This document shows, in pieces, positions 23,713 through 32,244 of a stretch of 36,433 nucleotides of DNA (the first letter of the stretch is position 1; each line of letters opens with the position of its first letter). The translations under genes and the position numbers were made by a program. The stretch spans positions 1 to 36,433 of the forward strand of contig JAHEFB010000045.1 in assembly GCA_024640405.1 (NCBI GenBank). The letters run 5' to 3'. The notes below the pieces were generated by a model. It did no database searches and was not told the origin of the DNA. It saw nothing but the letters and a program-made list of their open reading frames with translations. Source of the stretch: Alphaproteobacteria bacterium (lineage in GTDB: Bacteria > Pseudomonadota > Alphaproteobacteria > Rhizobiales > Aestuariivirgaceae).

Positions 23713-24987
23713 ATGACTACCGTACTTATCCTGCTGGCCCTGTTCACCCTGCTTTTGATGCGGGTTCCGGTGGCATTTGCACTGGGTGGTCTCGGACTGG
23801 TGCTTCTGCTGGTCGGCGGGTTTTCGCCACTGATGGCACCGCAAAGCATGCTCGGCACCATCGACAACTTCGTGCTGCTGGCGGTTCCGTTGTTTCTGCT
23901 GATGTCCAACGTACTGCTGAAGGGCGGGGTGGGACGCGATCTGTTCGCTGCGGTTCAGGCGTGGGTCGGTCATTTGCCGGGCGGGCTGGCCATAGCAACG
24001 GTCATTTCCTGCGGCATCTTTGCAGCTATTTCCGGCTCGTCGGTAGCAACCGCAGCGACCATCGGCACAGTGGCCATACCCGAAATGAGCCAGCGCGGAT
24101 ACCCGCGGCCCTTCGTGCTGGGCCTGCTGGCGGCCGGCGGCACGCTCGGTATCCTGATCCCGCCATCGATCCCGATGATCGTCTATGGGTTCATTACCGA
24201 AGAATCCGTCATCAAACTGTTTCTGGCGGGCATTGGTCCGGGTTTGATGCTGATGGCGCTGTTTATCGGATTTTCGACGATCTACGCGTGGTTGTCTCCG
24301 CACTGCGAATCGTCGCCGAAGGCAAGCTGGAGCGAGCGCCGTGATACCGGTCTGCGCGCGTTGCCGGCGCTGGCACTGGCCGGCCTGATCATCTGGGGCA
24401 TCTACTGGGGTGTATTTACGCCGACCGAAGCCGCAGCCATCGGCTTTGCGGCGTCGCTGGTCATCACCGGTCTGGTATTGCGCACATTAACCTGGCAAAC
24501 CCTGAAAGAGGCCGTTACGCAATCCATGGTGACAACGGTGACAATCCTGCTCATTGTTGCCGGTGCCAAGGTGTTCGGCAAGGCCATCTCCCTGTACCGC
24601 ATTCCGCAGGATGTGTCGTTTTTCATCTCGCAGAACTTCTCCGAAGCCTGGCTGTTCATTCTGGTTGTCGGCGCGGTTCTGGTGTTGATGGGGCTGTTCC
24701 TGGAAGCCCTGTCCATGATGCTCATTATGGTGCCGGTACTGGCACCGTCGCTGATGGGTCTGGGCGTTGACCCGATCTGGTTTGGCGTGTTCTTCGTGAT
24801 CATGATTGAATGTGCATTGATTACGCCGCCGGTAGGGCTGAACCTGTATGTGATCCAGTCGGTCGGCCAGGCCTCCATGCAGGAAGTGGCAAAAGGTGTG
24901 TGGCCGTTTCTTGCGCTTATGTTGACCACTGTGTTCCTGATCTATGTATTTCCCGATCTCGCCATGTTCATTCCGTTCAAACTTTGA
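23713..24987 (+). CDS. dctM: TRAP transporter large permease (DctM family), system 1
   Basis: A 424-residue polytopic membrane protein that carries the substrate with a sodium or proton gradient. It has about 12 hydrophobic segments and DctM signature regions: MRVPVAFALGGLG near the start, AISGSSVATAATIGTVAIPEM, LAAGGTLGILIPPSIPMIVYG, FTPTEAAAIGF and ITPPVGLNLYVIQ near the end. Length is normal for the family. It abuts dctQ, and its stop is followed after 9 nt by the isocitrate-lyase-family gene, implying a four-gene transcript with the enzyme acting on the imported compound or its product. Confidence 0.93.
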   Translation: MTTVLILLALFTLLLMRVPVAFALGGLGLVLLLVGGFSPLMAPQSMLGTIDNFVLLAVPLFLLMSNVLLKGGVGRDLFAAVQAWVGHLPGGLAIATVISCGIFAAISGSSVATAATIGTVAIPEMSQRGYPRPFVLGLLAAGGTLGILIPPSIPMIVYGFITEESVIKLFLAGIGPGLMLMALFIGFSTIYAWLSPHCESSPKASWSERRDTGLRALPALALAGLIIWGIYWGVFTPTEAAAIGFAASLVITGLVLRTLTWQTLKEAVTQSMVTTVTILLIVAGAKVFGKAISLYRIPQDVSFFISQNFSEAWLFILVVGAVLVLMGLFLEALSMMLIMVPVLAPSLMGLGVDPIWFGVFFVIMIECALITPPVGLNLYVIQSVGQASMQEVAKGVWPFLALMLTTVFLIYVFPDLAMFIPFKL

Positions 24988-24996
24988 GAGTTGCCG

Positions 24997-25872
24997 ATGA
25001 CAAATCCTTCACCTGCTGATCGCTTGCGTAAAGTGCTGGCGCAAGACACCTGCCATGTGATGCCGTGCTGCTGGGACGCGCTGAGCGCGAAGATGATCGG
25101 CGATGCAGGCTTCGGCTTCACCTTCATGTCCGGCTTTGCGGTGTCGGCATCCCGTATCGCAGCTCCCGATACCGGTCTGATCTCGTTTGGCGAGATGCTG
25201 GATCAGGGACGAAACATCTGTTCCGCCACCGTCATACCGGTGATCGGCGACGGTGACACAGGCTACGGCAACGCGCTCAATGTGCGCCGAACAGTTGAAC
25301 AATATGCCCGCGCCGGATTTGCCGCCGTGATGATTGAAGATCAGGTCTCACCCAAAAGATGCGGCCATACAAAAGGCAAGCTGGTGGTGGAGCGTGACGA
25401 GGCTTTCAACCGGATCAAGGCGGCTGTGGATGCTCGCGAGGCAGGCGCTGATATCATGATACTTGCGCGCACCGATGCCCGCCACGGCCATGGCCTGGAT
25501 GAAGCCATTGACCGGGCAAAAGGGTTTTCACACCTGGGTGCCGATATTCTGTTTGTCGAAGCGCCGCGGTCTGAAACCGAAATGGCGCGACTGACAAGCG
25601 AAGCGCCCGGTATCCACATGGCCAACCTGGTCGAAGGCGGCGCAACGCCTGTACTACACCCCGACCGCCTGCACGAACTGGGTTACAGCTTTGTAGCTTA
25701 CCCTCTGACACTGATGTCAGCAGCCATGAAAGCCATCCAGACATCGCTGGCTGTTATGGCGCGCCGCGATCACCCGGCTGACCAGCTTCTTGAATTTGCC
25801 GACTTGCGCAAGGCGGTTGGCTTCGATGCCTACTATGAAGCCGAGGAAACCTACTCGGATCAGCGAAGCTGA
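24997..25872 (+). CDS. Isocitrate lyase/PEP mutase superfamily enzyme
   Basis: A 291-residue (beta/alpha)8 enzyme. This superfamily makes or breaks C-C or P-C bonds next to a 2-oxo acid and includes methylisocitrate lyase, 2,3-dimethylmalate lyase, oxaloacetate decarboxylase and PEP mutase. Motifs: CCWDALSAKMIGDAGF, PVIGDGDTGYGNALNV (metal-binding Asp residues), IEDQVSPKRCGHTKGK with the lyase signature KRCGH (residues 120-124, Cys122), and ILARTDARHGHGLDEAIDRA. KRCGH favours a lyase over a mutase. ATG 24997 is chosen; a TTG two codons earlier is possible and both have weak ribosome sites. It is coupled to the TRAP operon, so its substrate is likely derived from the imported acid. Exact reaction unknown. 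Confidence 0.85.
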   Translation: MTNPSPADRLRKVLAQDTCHVMPCCWDALSAKMIGDAGFGFTFMSGFAVSASRIAAPDTGLISFGEMLDQGRNICSATVIPVIGDGDTGYGNALNVRRTVEQYARAGFAAVMIEDQVSPKRCGHTKGKLVVERDEAFNRIKAAVDAREAGADIMILARTDARHGHGLDEAIDRAKGFSHLGADILFVEAPRSETEMARLTSEAPGIHMANLVEGGATPVLHPDRLHELGYSFVAYPLTLMSAAMKAIQTSLAVMARRDHPADQLLEFADLRKAVGFDAYYEAEETYSDQRS

Positions 25873-25894
25873 CGAACTGTCAAACCCGCTGCAA

Positions 25895-26647
25895 TCATCT
25901 CCTGCCTACAATATTTTTTCGGTATGCGGCTGGCGACAGGCTGACGGACTGACGAAACTGGCGAGAGAATGCTGCCTGGTCATTGTATCCACACAGCAGG
26001 GCAATCGCGCTGATTGCCTCTTCTGTCTGCTTCAACAAGGTGCAAGCGTGGTCAATTCGGGCTCTGGTAATGTACTGGCCTGCAGTTATCCCGAAAATAT
26101 TTCGAATCCTGTGATCCAGTTGGTAACCCGACAGGCCGGCCATTTGCGCCAACTCCGGAAGTCGAAGGGCGCTGTCCAGGTTGTCTTGGATATGCGTCAG
26201 GACAACCGAAAGCTGATCCATGTCGCTATGGAAACCGCTGTGCGACTGCAGATCACGCGAGATGCCGGACAAGCCGATCAGTTGACCCGCTGAATTGCGC
26301 AATGGCTCCTTCCAGGTCAGACACCATCCCTCACGCCCGCCTGCATAGAGGTGCAATTCGAGTTTTTCCCGAATGGCTCCCGATGCCTGCAGAACATCAT
26401 TGTCCTGCGCAGTGATCTGCGCGCCCATCGGTTCGGGAAACACGTCTTCGGCGGTGCGGCCGATCAGATCCTGTTTGGACGAGCAACCGCAGCGCTGCAC
26501 CAGGGTCCGGTTGAGGCTCATGTACCGGCCCGCATGATCCTTCAGGAAATAGACTGTGTCGGTAATGCAATCGAACAGGTCCTCGGTCCACGTGCAGGGA
26601 CCCAGGGCCGCAAAAAAAACTCGCTGCAGCTCATTGTGTTCTGTCAT
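25895..26647 (-). CDS. PAS-AraC transcriptional regulator
   Basis: A 250-residue regulator. An N-terminal PAS-like sensor (about 15-130, with FDCITDTVYFLKDHAGRYMSLN and RTAEDVFPEPMG) is followed by an AraC/XylS DNA-binding domain (about 145-248, with LPELAQMAGLSGYQLDHRIRNIFG and AISAIALLCGYNDQAAFSRQFR). The frame is open to GTG 26704; ATG 26647 is preferred on layout, though neither has a clear ribosome site. It is divergent from the DapA-family and epimerase genes, which it probably controls, and convergent with the TRAP-1 operon. The same PAS-AraC arrangement is often found beside hydroxyproline or amino acid epimerase genes; that link is from general knowledge. Confidence 0.85.
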   Translation of the reverse strand: MTEHNELQRVFFAALGPCTWTEDLFDCITDTVYFLKDHAGRYMSLNRTLVQRCGCSSKQDLIGRTAEDVFPEPMGAQITAQDNDVLQASGAIREKLELHLYAGGREGWCLTWKEPLRNSAGQLIGLSGISRDLQSHSGFHSDMDQLSVVLTHIQDNLDSALRLPELAQMAGLSGYQLDHRIRNIFGITAGQYITRARIDHACTLLKQTEEAISAIALLCGYNDQAAFSRQFRQSVSLSPAAYRKNIVGRR

Positions 26648-26760
26648 CGCTGCAGATTGTGCCGATTTCGCAATTTGCGCCAGAGAATATGACAATACGC
26701 CCACTGGCGGGACGGTTCACCATTGCAAACCGACATGCAGTGACAAAGGAGAACCAAGCA

Positions 26761-27720
26761 ATGAACTCCAATATATTTGCCGGTTGTATTCCGGCGCTTA
26801 TGACACCCTGCAACGCCGACAAGGAACCGGACTATGCGGCGCTTGTACGAAAGGCGCGGGAGTTGCTGTCGCTGGGGATGTCGTCAGTGGTATATTGCGG
26901 ATCGATGGGAGACTGGCCCCTGTTGAGCGATGATCAGCGCCAACACGGCGTCGAGCATCTTGTTGATGCGGGAATTCCGGTCATCGTCGGGACCGGTGCA
27001 CAAAACCCGGCGAAGGCAGCCGCTCATGCAGCACATGCACGGAAATGCGGGGCAAAAGGCCTGATGGTCATCCCGCGGGTACTGTCGAGAGGTACATCGG
27101 TTGATGCCCAGCGTTCGCATTTTGCCGGCATTCTTGATGCAGCAGGCGACTTGCCTGCAGTCATATACAACAGTCCGCATTACGGCTTCGAAACCAAGGC
27201 CGATCTGTTTTTCGACCTCTTGAGGGATCATCTCAATCTGGTTGGTTTCAAGGAATTTGGCGGAGCCACTTCCTTGCGATATGCCGCTGAACACATCACC
27301 AGCAAAGATGCTTCACTCACCTTGATGGTGGGGGTAGACACCAATGTGTACCATGGTTACGTGAATTGCGGTGCGCGCGGGGCGATAACCGGCGTTGGCA
27401 ATGTCCTGCCGCGCGAAATTCTGCAACTGGTGTCGCTGTGCGAGAAAGCAGCGGCCGGTGACCAAGAGGCCAGAAACCGCGCGCTGGAGCTTGAACAGGC
27501 GCTGGCTGTGCTGTCCTCCTTCGACGAGGGAACAGATCTGGTGCTGTACTACAAATACCTGATGGTTCTGGAAGGCAATGCTGAATACGAGCACCACTTC
27601 AACGGCAGCGATGCACTTTCGATCAGTCAGAAGAACTACGCTGCAGATCAGCTCAGACTGTTCAAGGACTGGCACCTCAACTGGTCCCGGGAAGTGGATG
27701 TTGTCAGGCTGTGCGCGTAA
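26761..27720 (+). CDS. DapA-family aldolase/deaminase
   Basis: A 319-residue (beta/alpha)8 class I lyase that forms a Schiff base with a 2-oxo acid. GCIPALMTPCNADKEPDY starts the barrel. VIYNSPHYG holds Tyr136 and LVGFKEFGG holds Lys164, with the same 28-residue spacing as Tyr133/Lys161 of E. coli DapA. ATG 26761 follows AGGAG by about 10 nt; the longer frame from 26659 has no ribosome site. Its stop overlaps the epimerase start. In hydroxyproline catabolism a DapA-family enzyme deaminates 1-pyrroline-4-hydroxy-2-carboxylate to 2-oxoglutarate semialdehyde, so that activity is the best guess. DHDPS itself is unlikely in this context. Confidence 0.85.
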   Translation: MNSNIFAGCIPALMTPCNADKEPDYAALVRKARELLSLGMSSVVYCGSMGDWPLLSDDQRQHGVEHLVDAGIPVIVGTGAQNPAKAAAHAAHARKCGAKGLMVIPRVLSRGTSVDAQRSHFAGILDAAGDLPAVIYNSPHYGFETKADLFFDLLRDHLNLVGFKEFGGATSLRYAAEHITSKDASLTLMVGVDTNVYHGYVNCGARGAITGVGNVLPREILQLVSLCEKAAAGDQEARNRALELEQALAVLSSFDEGTDLVLYYKYLMVLEGNAEYEHHFNGSDALSISQKNYAADQLRLFKDWHLNWSREVDVVRLCA

Positions 27721-28715
27721 TCGATTCACACACCGAGGGCGAACCGACACGGGTAATCGTCGAAGGCGGACCGCCGCTTGGCCGTGGCTCGCTGGCGGAG
27801 CGGGTTCAACGATTTGGCAGCGGGTTCGATGACTATCGTCGTGCCTCCATCAACGAACCCAGGGGCCACGAAGCGCTGGTCGGCGCCTTGCTGTGCGAGC
27901 CTTGCGATGAGGCCTGCAGCAGTGGAGTCATCTTCTTCAATAATGCCGGTTACCTGGGCATGTGCGGTCACGCCATGATTGGCACCGCGGTCACTCTCGC
28001 GCATCTTGGCCGGATAGAACCGGGAGCCCACAGGTTTGAGACACCGGCCGGTATCGTCATGGTTGACCTCAAGACCTGCAACGAAGCCACACTGCTCAAC
28101 GTTGAAAGTTTCAGGTCCCGCAAGGACGTTTCGATCGAGGTGGACAGTATCGGCAATGTCACCGGTGACGTTGCCTATGGCGGCAACTGGTTTTTCCTGA
28201 CCGGTGACGCGCCTTGTCCGTTGACCATGGAAAACATACCGCGGCTTTCGACGGCAGCCGAAGCGATCAGAAAAACGCTGGCGGCGAAGCAAGTTACGGG
28301 CGCTGAAGGTGCCGAGATTGATCACGTCGAGTTTTTCGGACCGCCTGTATCTACGACTGCAGACAGTCGAAATTTTGTCCTGTGCCCCGGCGGCGCATAT
28401 GACCGCTCACCGTGCGGTACCGGGACCAGTGCCAAACTTGCATGCCTGGCGGCCAACGGCTTGCTGAAACCCGGTCAGGACTGGATACAGGAAAGCATTA
28501 TCGGCAGCCGTTTTGTTGCCAGCTACCAGCCGTCCGGTCACTCGAAGATCATCCCGAGACTGACGGGCAGAGCCTATGTGTGCGGTGAGGCCACACTGTT
28601 TCGAAACCCCGAAGATCCATTTGCGGACGGTATTGTGGCCTCAGGCCGCAACATGCCAGCCTCACGGTCCGGCGCTTCACCCGACCCGCAGCAGTTTGTA
28701 GCACAGCAGTTTTGA
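27711..28715 (+). CDS. 4-hydroxyproline 2-epimerase / proline racemase family
   Basis: A 334-residue cofactor-independent epimerase. Both catalytic cysteines are present: Cys85 in GMCGHAMIG and Cys235 in DRSPCGTGTSAK. That favours an epimerase or racemase over trans-3-hydroxyproline dehydratase, which has Thr at the second site. The N-terminus RVIDSHTEGEPTRVI is classic. GTG 27711 overlaps the end of the DapA-family gene by 10 nt, giving translational coupling. It probably turns trans-4-hydroxy-L-proline into the cis-D form. The D-hydroxyproline oxidase and semialdehyde dehydrogenase of the usual pathway are not in this window. Its last 39 nt overlap the tail of the opposite-strand acyltransferase gene. 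Confidence 0.88.
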   Translation: MRVIDSHTEGEPTRVIVEGGPPLGRGSLAERVQRFGSGFDDYRRASINEPRGHEALVGALLCEPCDEACSSGVIFFNNAGYLGMCGHAMIGTAVTLAHLGRIEPGAHRFETPAGIVMVDLKTCNEATLLNVESFRSRKDVSIEVDSIGNVTGDVAYGGNWFFLTGDAPCPLTMENIPRLSTAAEAIRKTLAAKQVTGAEGAEIDHVEFFGPPVSTTADSRNFVLCPGGAYDRSPCGTGTSAKLACLAANGLLKPGQDWIQESIIGSRFVASYQPSGHSKIIPRLTGRAYVCGEATLFRNPEDPFADGIVASGRNMPASRSGASPDPQQFVAQQF

Positions 28716-29783
28716 CAGATTGAGCAACAGTTTCGCCGCCAACTGCGGTTCGTCCACCGACAGCTGTTTCAAATTACTCTCGCTGAGAGACAGAACACGG
28801 GTGCCGTCTGTGGCGACATAGACATCGGCGGAACGCGGACTTTCGAGCAGAAACGCCATTTCGCCGACAATATCGCCGCTGCTGCAGACATCGACGACGC
28901 GGCCATCGGCCCTGACCTCCAGCGTTCCGGACAACACAGCGAACATGTTCTGGGCCACATTCCCGCGCTTGATCAAGTGATCGCCTGCCATGCACTCGAT
29001 CGCATTGCTCTTGGACAGGCAGCGCTGGCATTCCTCTTCCGTCAGTCCGTCAAACAGGTGCGTGGGGTTTTCAGCCAGTTGAATGGCCTTGTCGATTTCT
29101 GCCTGATACTCCTTTTTCGGTGTCAGCGTCTGGCTCAGGACAAGCTGTCCGGAAGCAAGCAGGTCCGGCAGACAGGAGGGAAGGTTCGTCTCGCTGCCGA
29201 AATCCTGCAACACGTTCACGAACGGCGATTTCAACTGCTTCAGATAACCTATGTCTTCCGGCACGAAGACAAGCGGTACAAGATAACCGGTTTCCTTGCT
29301 GTTGACATTCCTCTCGGCGTAGGTGCGAAAGCCCATACCAAGATAAAGGTTCAACAGGTGAGGCTCGCAGTCGCCGAACATCAGCTGGACGCGGTTGTCA
29401 TTGACGAATTTCAGATAGGTCTGAAACAGCCGGAATATCAAATCGGTGCCACGCTGACTGCGCACAACCATGAACCGCTCGCCGACGATCATCTGCTCAC
29501 AGGGAATGTCCTTCAGGAAACGGGCAAGATCATACTGCTTTACCTGGCGATCGCATATGGGTGCATCACCGCCCCAGTTGAGACGCATGGTGGCGACAAT
29601 ATTCTCTCCGTCGGTTGCGTAGAACACTCTGGCAGTTTCGTCTTCCGGCTCGGCGAATGTTCGCTGATCATGATCGGCAATTGATCTGTACCGCCCCATT
29701 TCCTCAACATAAACGTCATAGCGGAACCGGTACACTTCCAGGCGCTGTTCCGGTGTGATTGCTTCGTGAATGGCGGGCTTCAT
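28677..29783 (-). CDS. GNAT/FeeM-like acyltransferase fused to a cyclic-nucleotide-binding domain
   Basis: A 368-residue fusion. The N-terminal part (about 1-175) resembles N-acyl amino acid synthase and autoinducer-synthase-like GNAT folds: RLEVYRFRYDVYVEEMGR, VATMRLNWGG and a terminal LLNLYLGMGFRTYAE. A linker leads to a cNMP-binding barrel (about 243-365) with phosphate cassette GEMAFLLESPRSAD (Gly307, Glu308, Arg317, Ser318), predicted to bind cAMP. The order is the reverse of mycobacterial cAMP-regulated protein acetyltransferases, which carry the cNMP domain first. Product unknown: N-acyl amino acid, or acylation of a protein. It is divergent from the M29-like gene with a strong Crp-like site between them, and it overlaps the end of the epimerase gene tail to tail. 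Confidence 0.8.
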   Translation of the reverse strand: MKPAIHEAITPEQRLEVYRFRYDVYVEEMGRYRSIADHDQRTFAEPEDETARVFYATDGENIVATMRLNWGGDAPICDRQVKQYDLARFLKDIPCEQMIVGERFMVVRSQRGTDLIFRLFQTYLKFVNDNRVQLMFGDCEPHLLNLYLGMGFRTYAERNVNSKETGYLVPLVFVPEDIGYLKQLKSPFVNVLQDFGSETNLPSCLPDLLASGQLVLSQTLTPKKEYQAEIDKAIQLAENPTHLFDGLTEEECQRCLSKSNAIECMAGDHLIKRGNVAQNMFAVLSGTLEVRADGRVVDVCSSGDIVGEMAFLLESPRSADVYVATDGTRVLSLSESNLKQLSVDEPQLAAKLLLNLSKLLCYKLLRVG

Positions 29784-29870
29784 GTCGGGCCGTCTCTTTC
29801 AGGCTGATAACTGCAAATATGTGCACTGAACCAAGTGGACAACCAACTAACGGACCTAAGGTATCCACGA

Positions 29871-29886
29871 TGTGACCAGATACACA
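29871..29886. promoter_or_regulatory. Crp-type binding site in divergent promoter
   Basis: TGTGA-N6-ACACA matches 9 of 10 positions of the Crp consensus TGTGA-N6-TCACA at the exact spacing. It lies 88 bp from the cNMP-acyltransferase start and 80 bp from the M29-like gene start, where it could control either or both. Confidence 0.45.
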
Positions 29887-29965
29887 AGCTGCAAATCGAC
29901 TTGTGGACAATGGCCCGGTATGCGATTGTTTTGGCAGGAAATAGTCACCTTTTTGGGAGGCAGTC

Positions 29966-31546
29966 ATGCTGGACAAGATCCAGGTGGAACAGGGGTCGGC
30001 TGCGTTGCGCGGAAGACCCGAAGGAGTTCCGCTTTTCAAGTCACCACCGCTGAAAACCGCCCGGCCGCCACGTTGCCCGCCGTTTGTCGAGGTTACCAAC
30101 CCTGACCAACTTTTGCCGTATCTCGAGCATGTGGCTAAGAGGCCCTACAATCACGGGCTGAACGCCTGCTGGGACCTGCAGCCGGGAGAACGTGTTCTGC
30201 TGCGCGTCGACAACTGGCATTCCGACATGGTTATCCGGGCCTGCCAGAAAATTCTGGAAAAGCACGATGTGGTCTACGAGATCAAGAAAATCGATCGCGG
30301 TCCGATTCCGCAGTGGGTCGGGTCAGATGAGGTCCAGTACTATTTGCGCCGCACCAAGGAACTGGCCGAATGGATGGACATGTGGGAGGAAATCGAGAAA
30401 AAGAAGGAGTACGACAAGGTTCTGATGGGCTATGGCGGGCCGGTGCTGGCCGAACGCTTTATCAAGATCCAGCGCATGCCGTTCATCACTCCGGAAATCC
30501 TGGCATCTCCGGCCCATACCATGCCGATTGAGGTGCTCAACGCCATGGACAAGTGGACTTGGGACCGCATCCGATCTGCCAAAAGAGCCCGTATCACTGA
30601 CCCGGAAGGCACCGATCTGGAATTCACCAACCATGCGGAATACTGGGACAGCCGGCGCGAGTTCTACAATCCTGACCTGGTATCGGCAACCTGGACCGGC
30701 AACGAGCATTTCGGCAAAACCTATCTGCCCGGCCATGTTACCGGCAGGCCTTGGGTGTTCCTGCCCGGCAAGGAGAGCGGCAACGGCGTCATTGCCGGGA
30801 CAACCAACCACATTGCGGCTGTCGACTGGACGCAACTGGTGGTGGAGAACTCCAGGATTACCCAGATCAATGAGGGCGGCGAATTCGGACGGCAATTGCG
30901 TGAAGTCATGGCGCAAACGGCTGACATCCAGTATCCAGCATTTCCCAGCAAGGGCATCATGCATTGGTGGGAAGCTTCAATCGGCACCAACCCGCACATT
31001 CACAGACCCCGCAAGGATTTCCCGTCCGGCTTCGTCAATTGCCTGTACGAGCGGGTTCGCTCGGGCGTCATCCACATGGGCTTTGGAACCATCATCTCGT
31101 CGATGGCAGAACGCAAGGCGGCACGCGCCGGTCATCTGGTGGGCCACTGGCATCTGCACCTGTATTTCCCCAACTATCATCTTGAACGCGAGGGTGACAA
31201 CGAACTGCTGATAGAGAATGGCCGCCTGCTGGCACTGGATGATCCAGATATCCGGAAGCTGTGCGCAAAGTACGGTGACGCGGACCTGTGGCTGGACGAG
31301 TCGTGGAACCCGGCAGTACCCGGCATCAATATGGATGGCGACTACTGGGATCATTATGCTGCCGATCCGCTGCACTGGGTAAAGACCGAACTGGAGGTTT
31401 GCCGCAATTACCATCCGATGTTCATGAAGATGGTCGGGGCCGACGGCAAGTATTGCCACGGTGCGGGTGCCGATTTCTGGAAAGGCGGCTGCTGCAACCA
31501 CTCCGGGCATGGGCATCATGCATTGCCCGGCAATTGTTGCGATTGA
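29966..31546 (+). CDS. Putative M29 aminopeptidase/NicX-like metalloenzyme with Cys/His-rich tail
   Basis: A 526-residue protein of uncertain function. The region about 75-120 (LQPGERVLLRVDNWHSDMVI, then ILEKHDVVYEIKKID) resembles the N-domain of M29 aminopeptidases and 2,5-dihydroxypyridine dioxygenase NicX. Later segments offer plausible metal ligands: INEGGEFGRQL, SGVIHMGFGTI and HLVGHWHLHLYF. The last 32 residues (495-526) hold five Cys (497, 509, 510, 524, 525) and five His (498, 512, 515, 517, 518), which suggests an extra metal-binding tail. Strong ribosome site GGGAGG. No signal peptide. A methyltransferase gene starts 12 bp downstream. The family assignment is tentative and the reaction unknown; peptidase or ring-cleaving dioxygenase are both possible. 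Confidence 0.5.
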   Translation: MLDKIQVEQGSAALRGRPEGVPLFKSPPLKTARPPRCPPFVEVTNPDQLLPYLEHVAKRPYNHGLNACWDLQPGERVLLRVDNWHSDMVIRACQKILEKHDVVYEIKKIDRGPIPQWVGSDEVQYYLRRTKELAEWMDMWEEIEKKKEYDKVLMGYGGPVLAERFIKIQRMPFITPEILASPAHTMPIEVLNAMDKWTWDRIRSAKRARITDPEGTDLEFTNHAEYWDSRREFYNPDLVSATWTGNEHFGKTYLPGHVTGRPWVFLPGKESGNGVIAGTTNHIAAVDWTQLVVENSRITQINEGGEFGRQLREVMAQTADIQYPAFPSKGIMHWWEASIGTNPHIHRPRKDFPSGFVNCLYERVRSGVIHMGFGTIISSMAERKAARAGHLVGHWHLHLYFPNYHLEREGDNELLIENGRLLALDDPDIRKLCAKYGDADLWLDESWNPAVPGINMDGDYWDHYAADPLHWVKTELEVCRNYHPMFMKMVGADGKYCHGAGADFWKGGCCNHSGHGHHALPGNCCD

Positions 31547-31558
31547 TAGGATTCCGGC

Positions 31559-32227
31559 ATGAACCATCTCGATGTACTCACCGGCCTGGTTGACCTGAAT
31601 GGCGCAAATGCCGTCGATGTCGGTGCCGGCGATGGTGCATTTGCGCGGCAACTGTCCGCCTCGGCAGCCCGTGTCATTGCCCTGGAGATCGATGAAGACA
31701 AGGTTGAAAAGGGCTCACAAGCCGCACCTGCCGGTGTCGAGTTTCGCATCGGCCGGGCCGAAGAAATCCCGGTTGGAGATGCAACAACTGATCTGGTGTG
31801 TTTCATGTTTTCGTTTCATCATGTTCCGGCAGGCGAACAAGCAGGCGCGCTTGAAGAATGCGCCCGGGTCTTGCGGCCCGGGGGCCGGTTGCATGTCGCT
31901 GATCCGTTGCCCGAAGGCGGCATGACCGAGATTGTCAAACCACTGGAGGACGAAACTCTGGTTCGAGCAAGGTCGCAAGACCGGTTACGCGGGCTTGCCA
32001 TGCCGCAATTCCGGCTCATCAAACAGGGCAATTACATTCTGACACGCGCGTTCAGCTGTTTCGATCAGGTGGTCGAGCGTGTCACCAGCTCTGATCCGGC
32101 CAGGGCAGCAAGACTTCCGAATGTCGTTGACACAATGAGGCAGGCGTTTGAGCTGCATTCGCGGCCCACGGCGGCAGGCTACGAGATCGACCAGCCCTGC
32201 ACGATGTTCCACTTTGAACGGGTGTAG
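31559..32227 (+). CDS. Class I SAM-dependent methyltransferase
   Basis: A 222-residue methyltransferase of the UbiE/Methyltransf_11 type. Motif I is AVDVGAGDGAFARQL, the acidic end of strand 2 is VIALEIDED, motif II/III regions are ATTDLVCFMFSFHHV and VLRPGGRLHVADPLPEGG, and the helical C-terminal half contains the substrate lid. TAGGA precedes ATG by about 8 nt. It lies 12 bp after the M29-like gene, so the two are very probably co-transcribed and act on the same compound. The substrate cannot be told from sequence. It converges with the TRAP-2 operon, 17 bp separating the stops. Confidence 0.8.
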   Translation: MNHLDVLTGLVDLNGANAVDVGAGDGAFARQLSASAARVIALEIDEDKVEKGSQAAPAGVEFRIGRAEEIPVGDATTDLVCFMFSFHHVPAGEQAGALEECARVLRPGGRLHVADPLPEGGMTEIVKPLEDETLVRARSQDRLRGLAMPQFRLIKQGNYILTRAFSCFDQVVERVTSSDPARAARLPNVVDTMRQAFELHSRPTAAGYEIDQPCTMFHFERV

Positions 32228-32244
32228 AACGAGATGAATTGAGC

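Noticed and set aside
29909..29925. Possible sigma-54 promoter (TGGCCCG...GC) before the M29-like gene
   Set aside because: The distance between GG and GC elements is 2 bp too short for a sigma-54 site.
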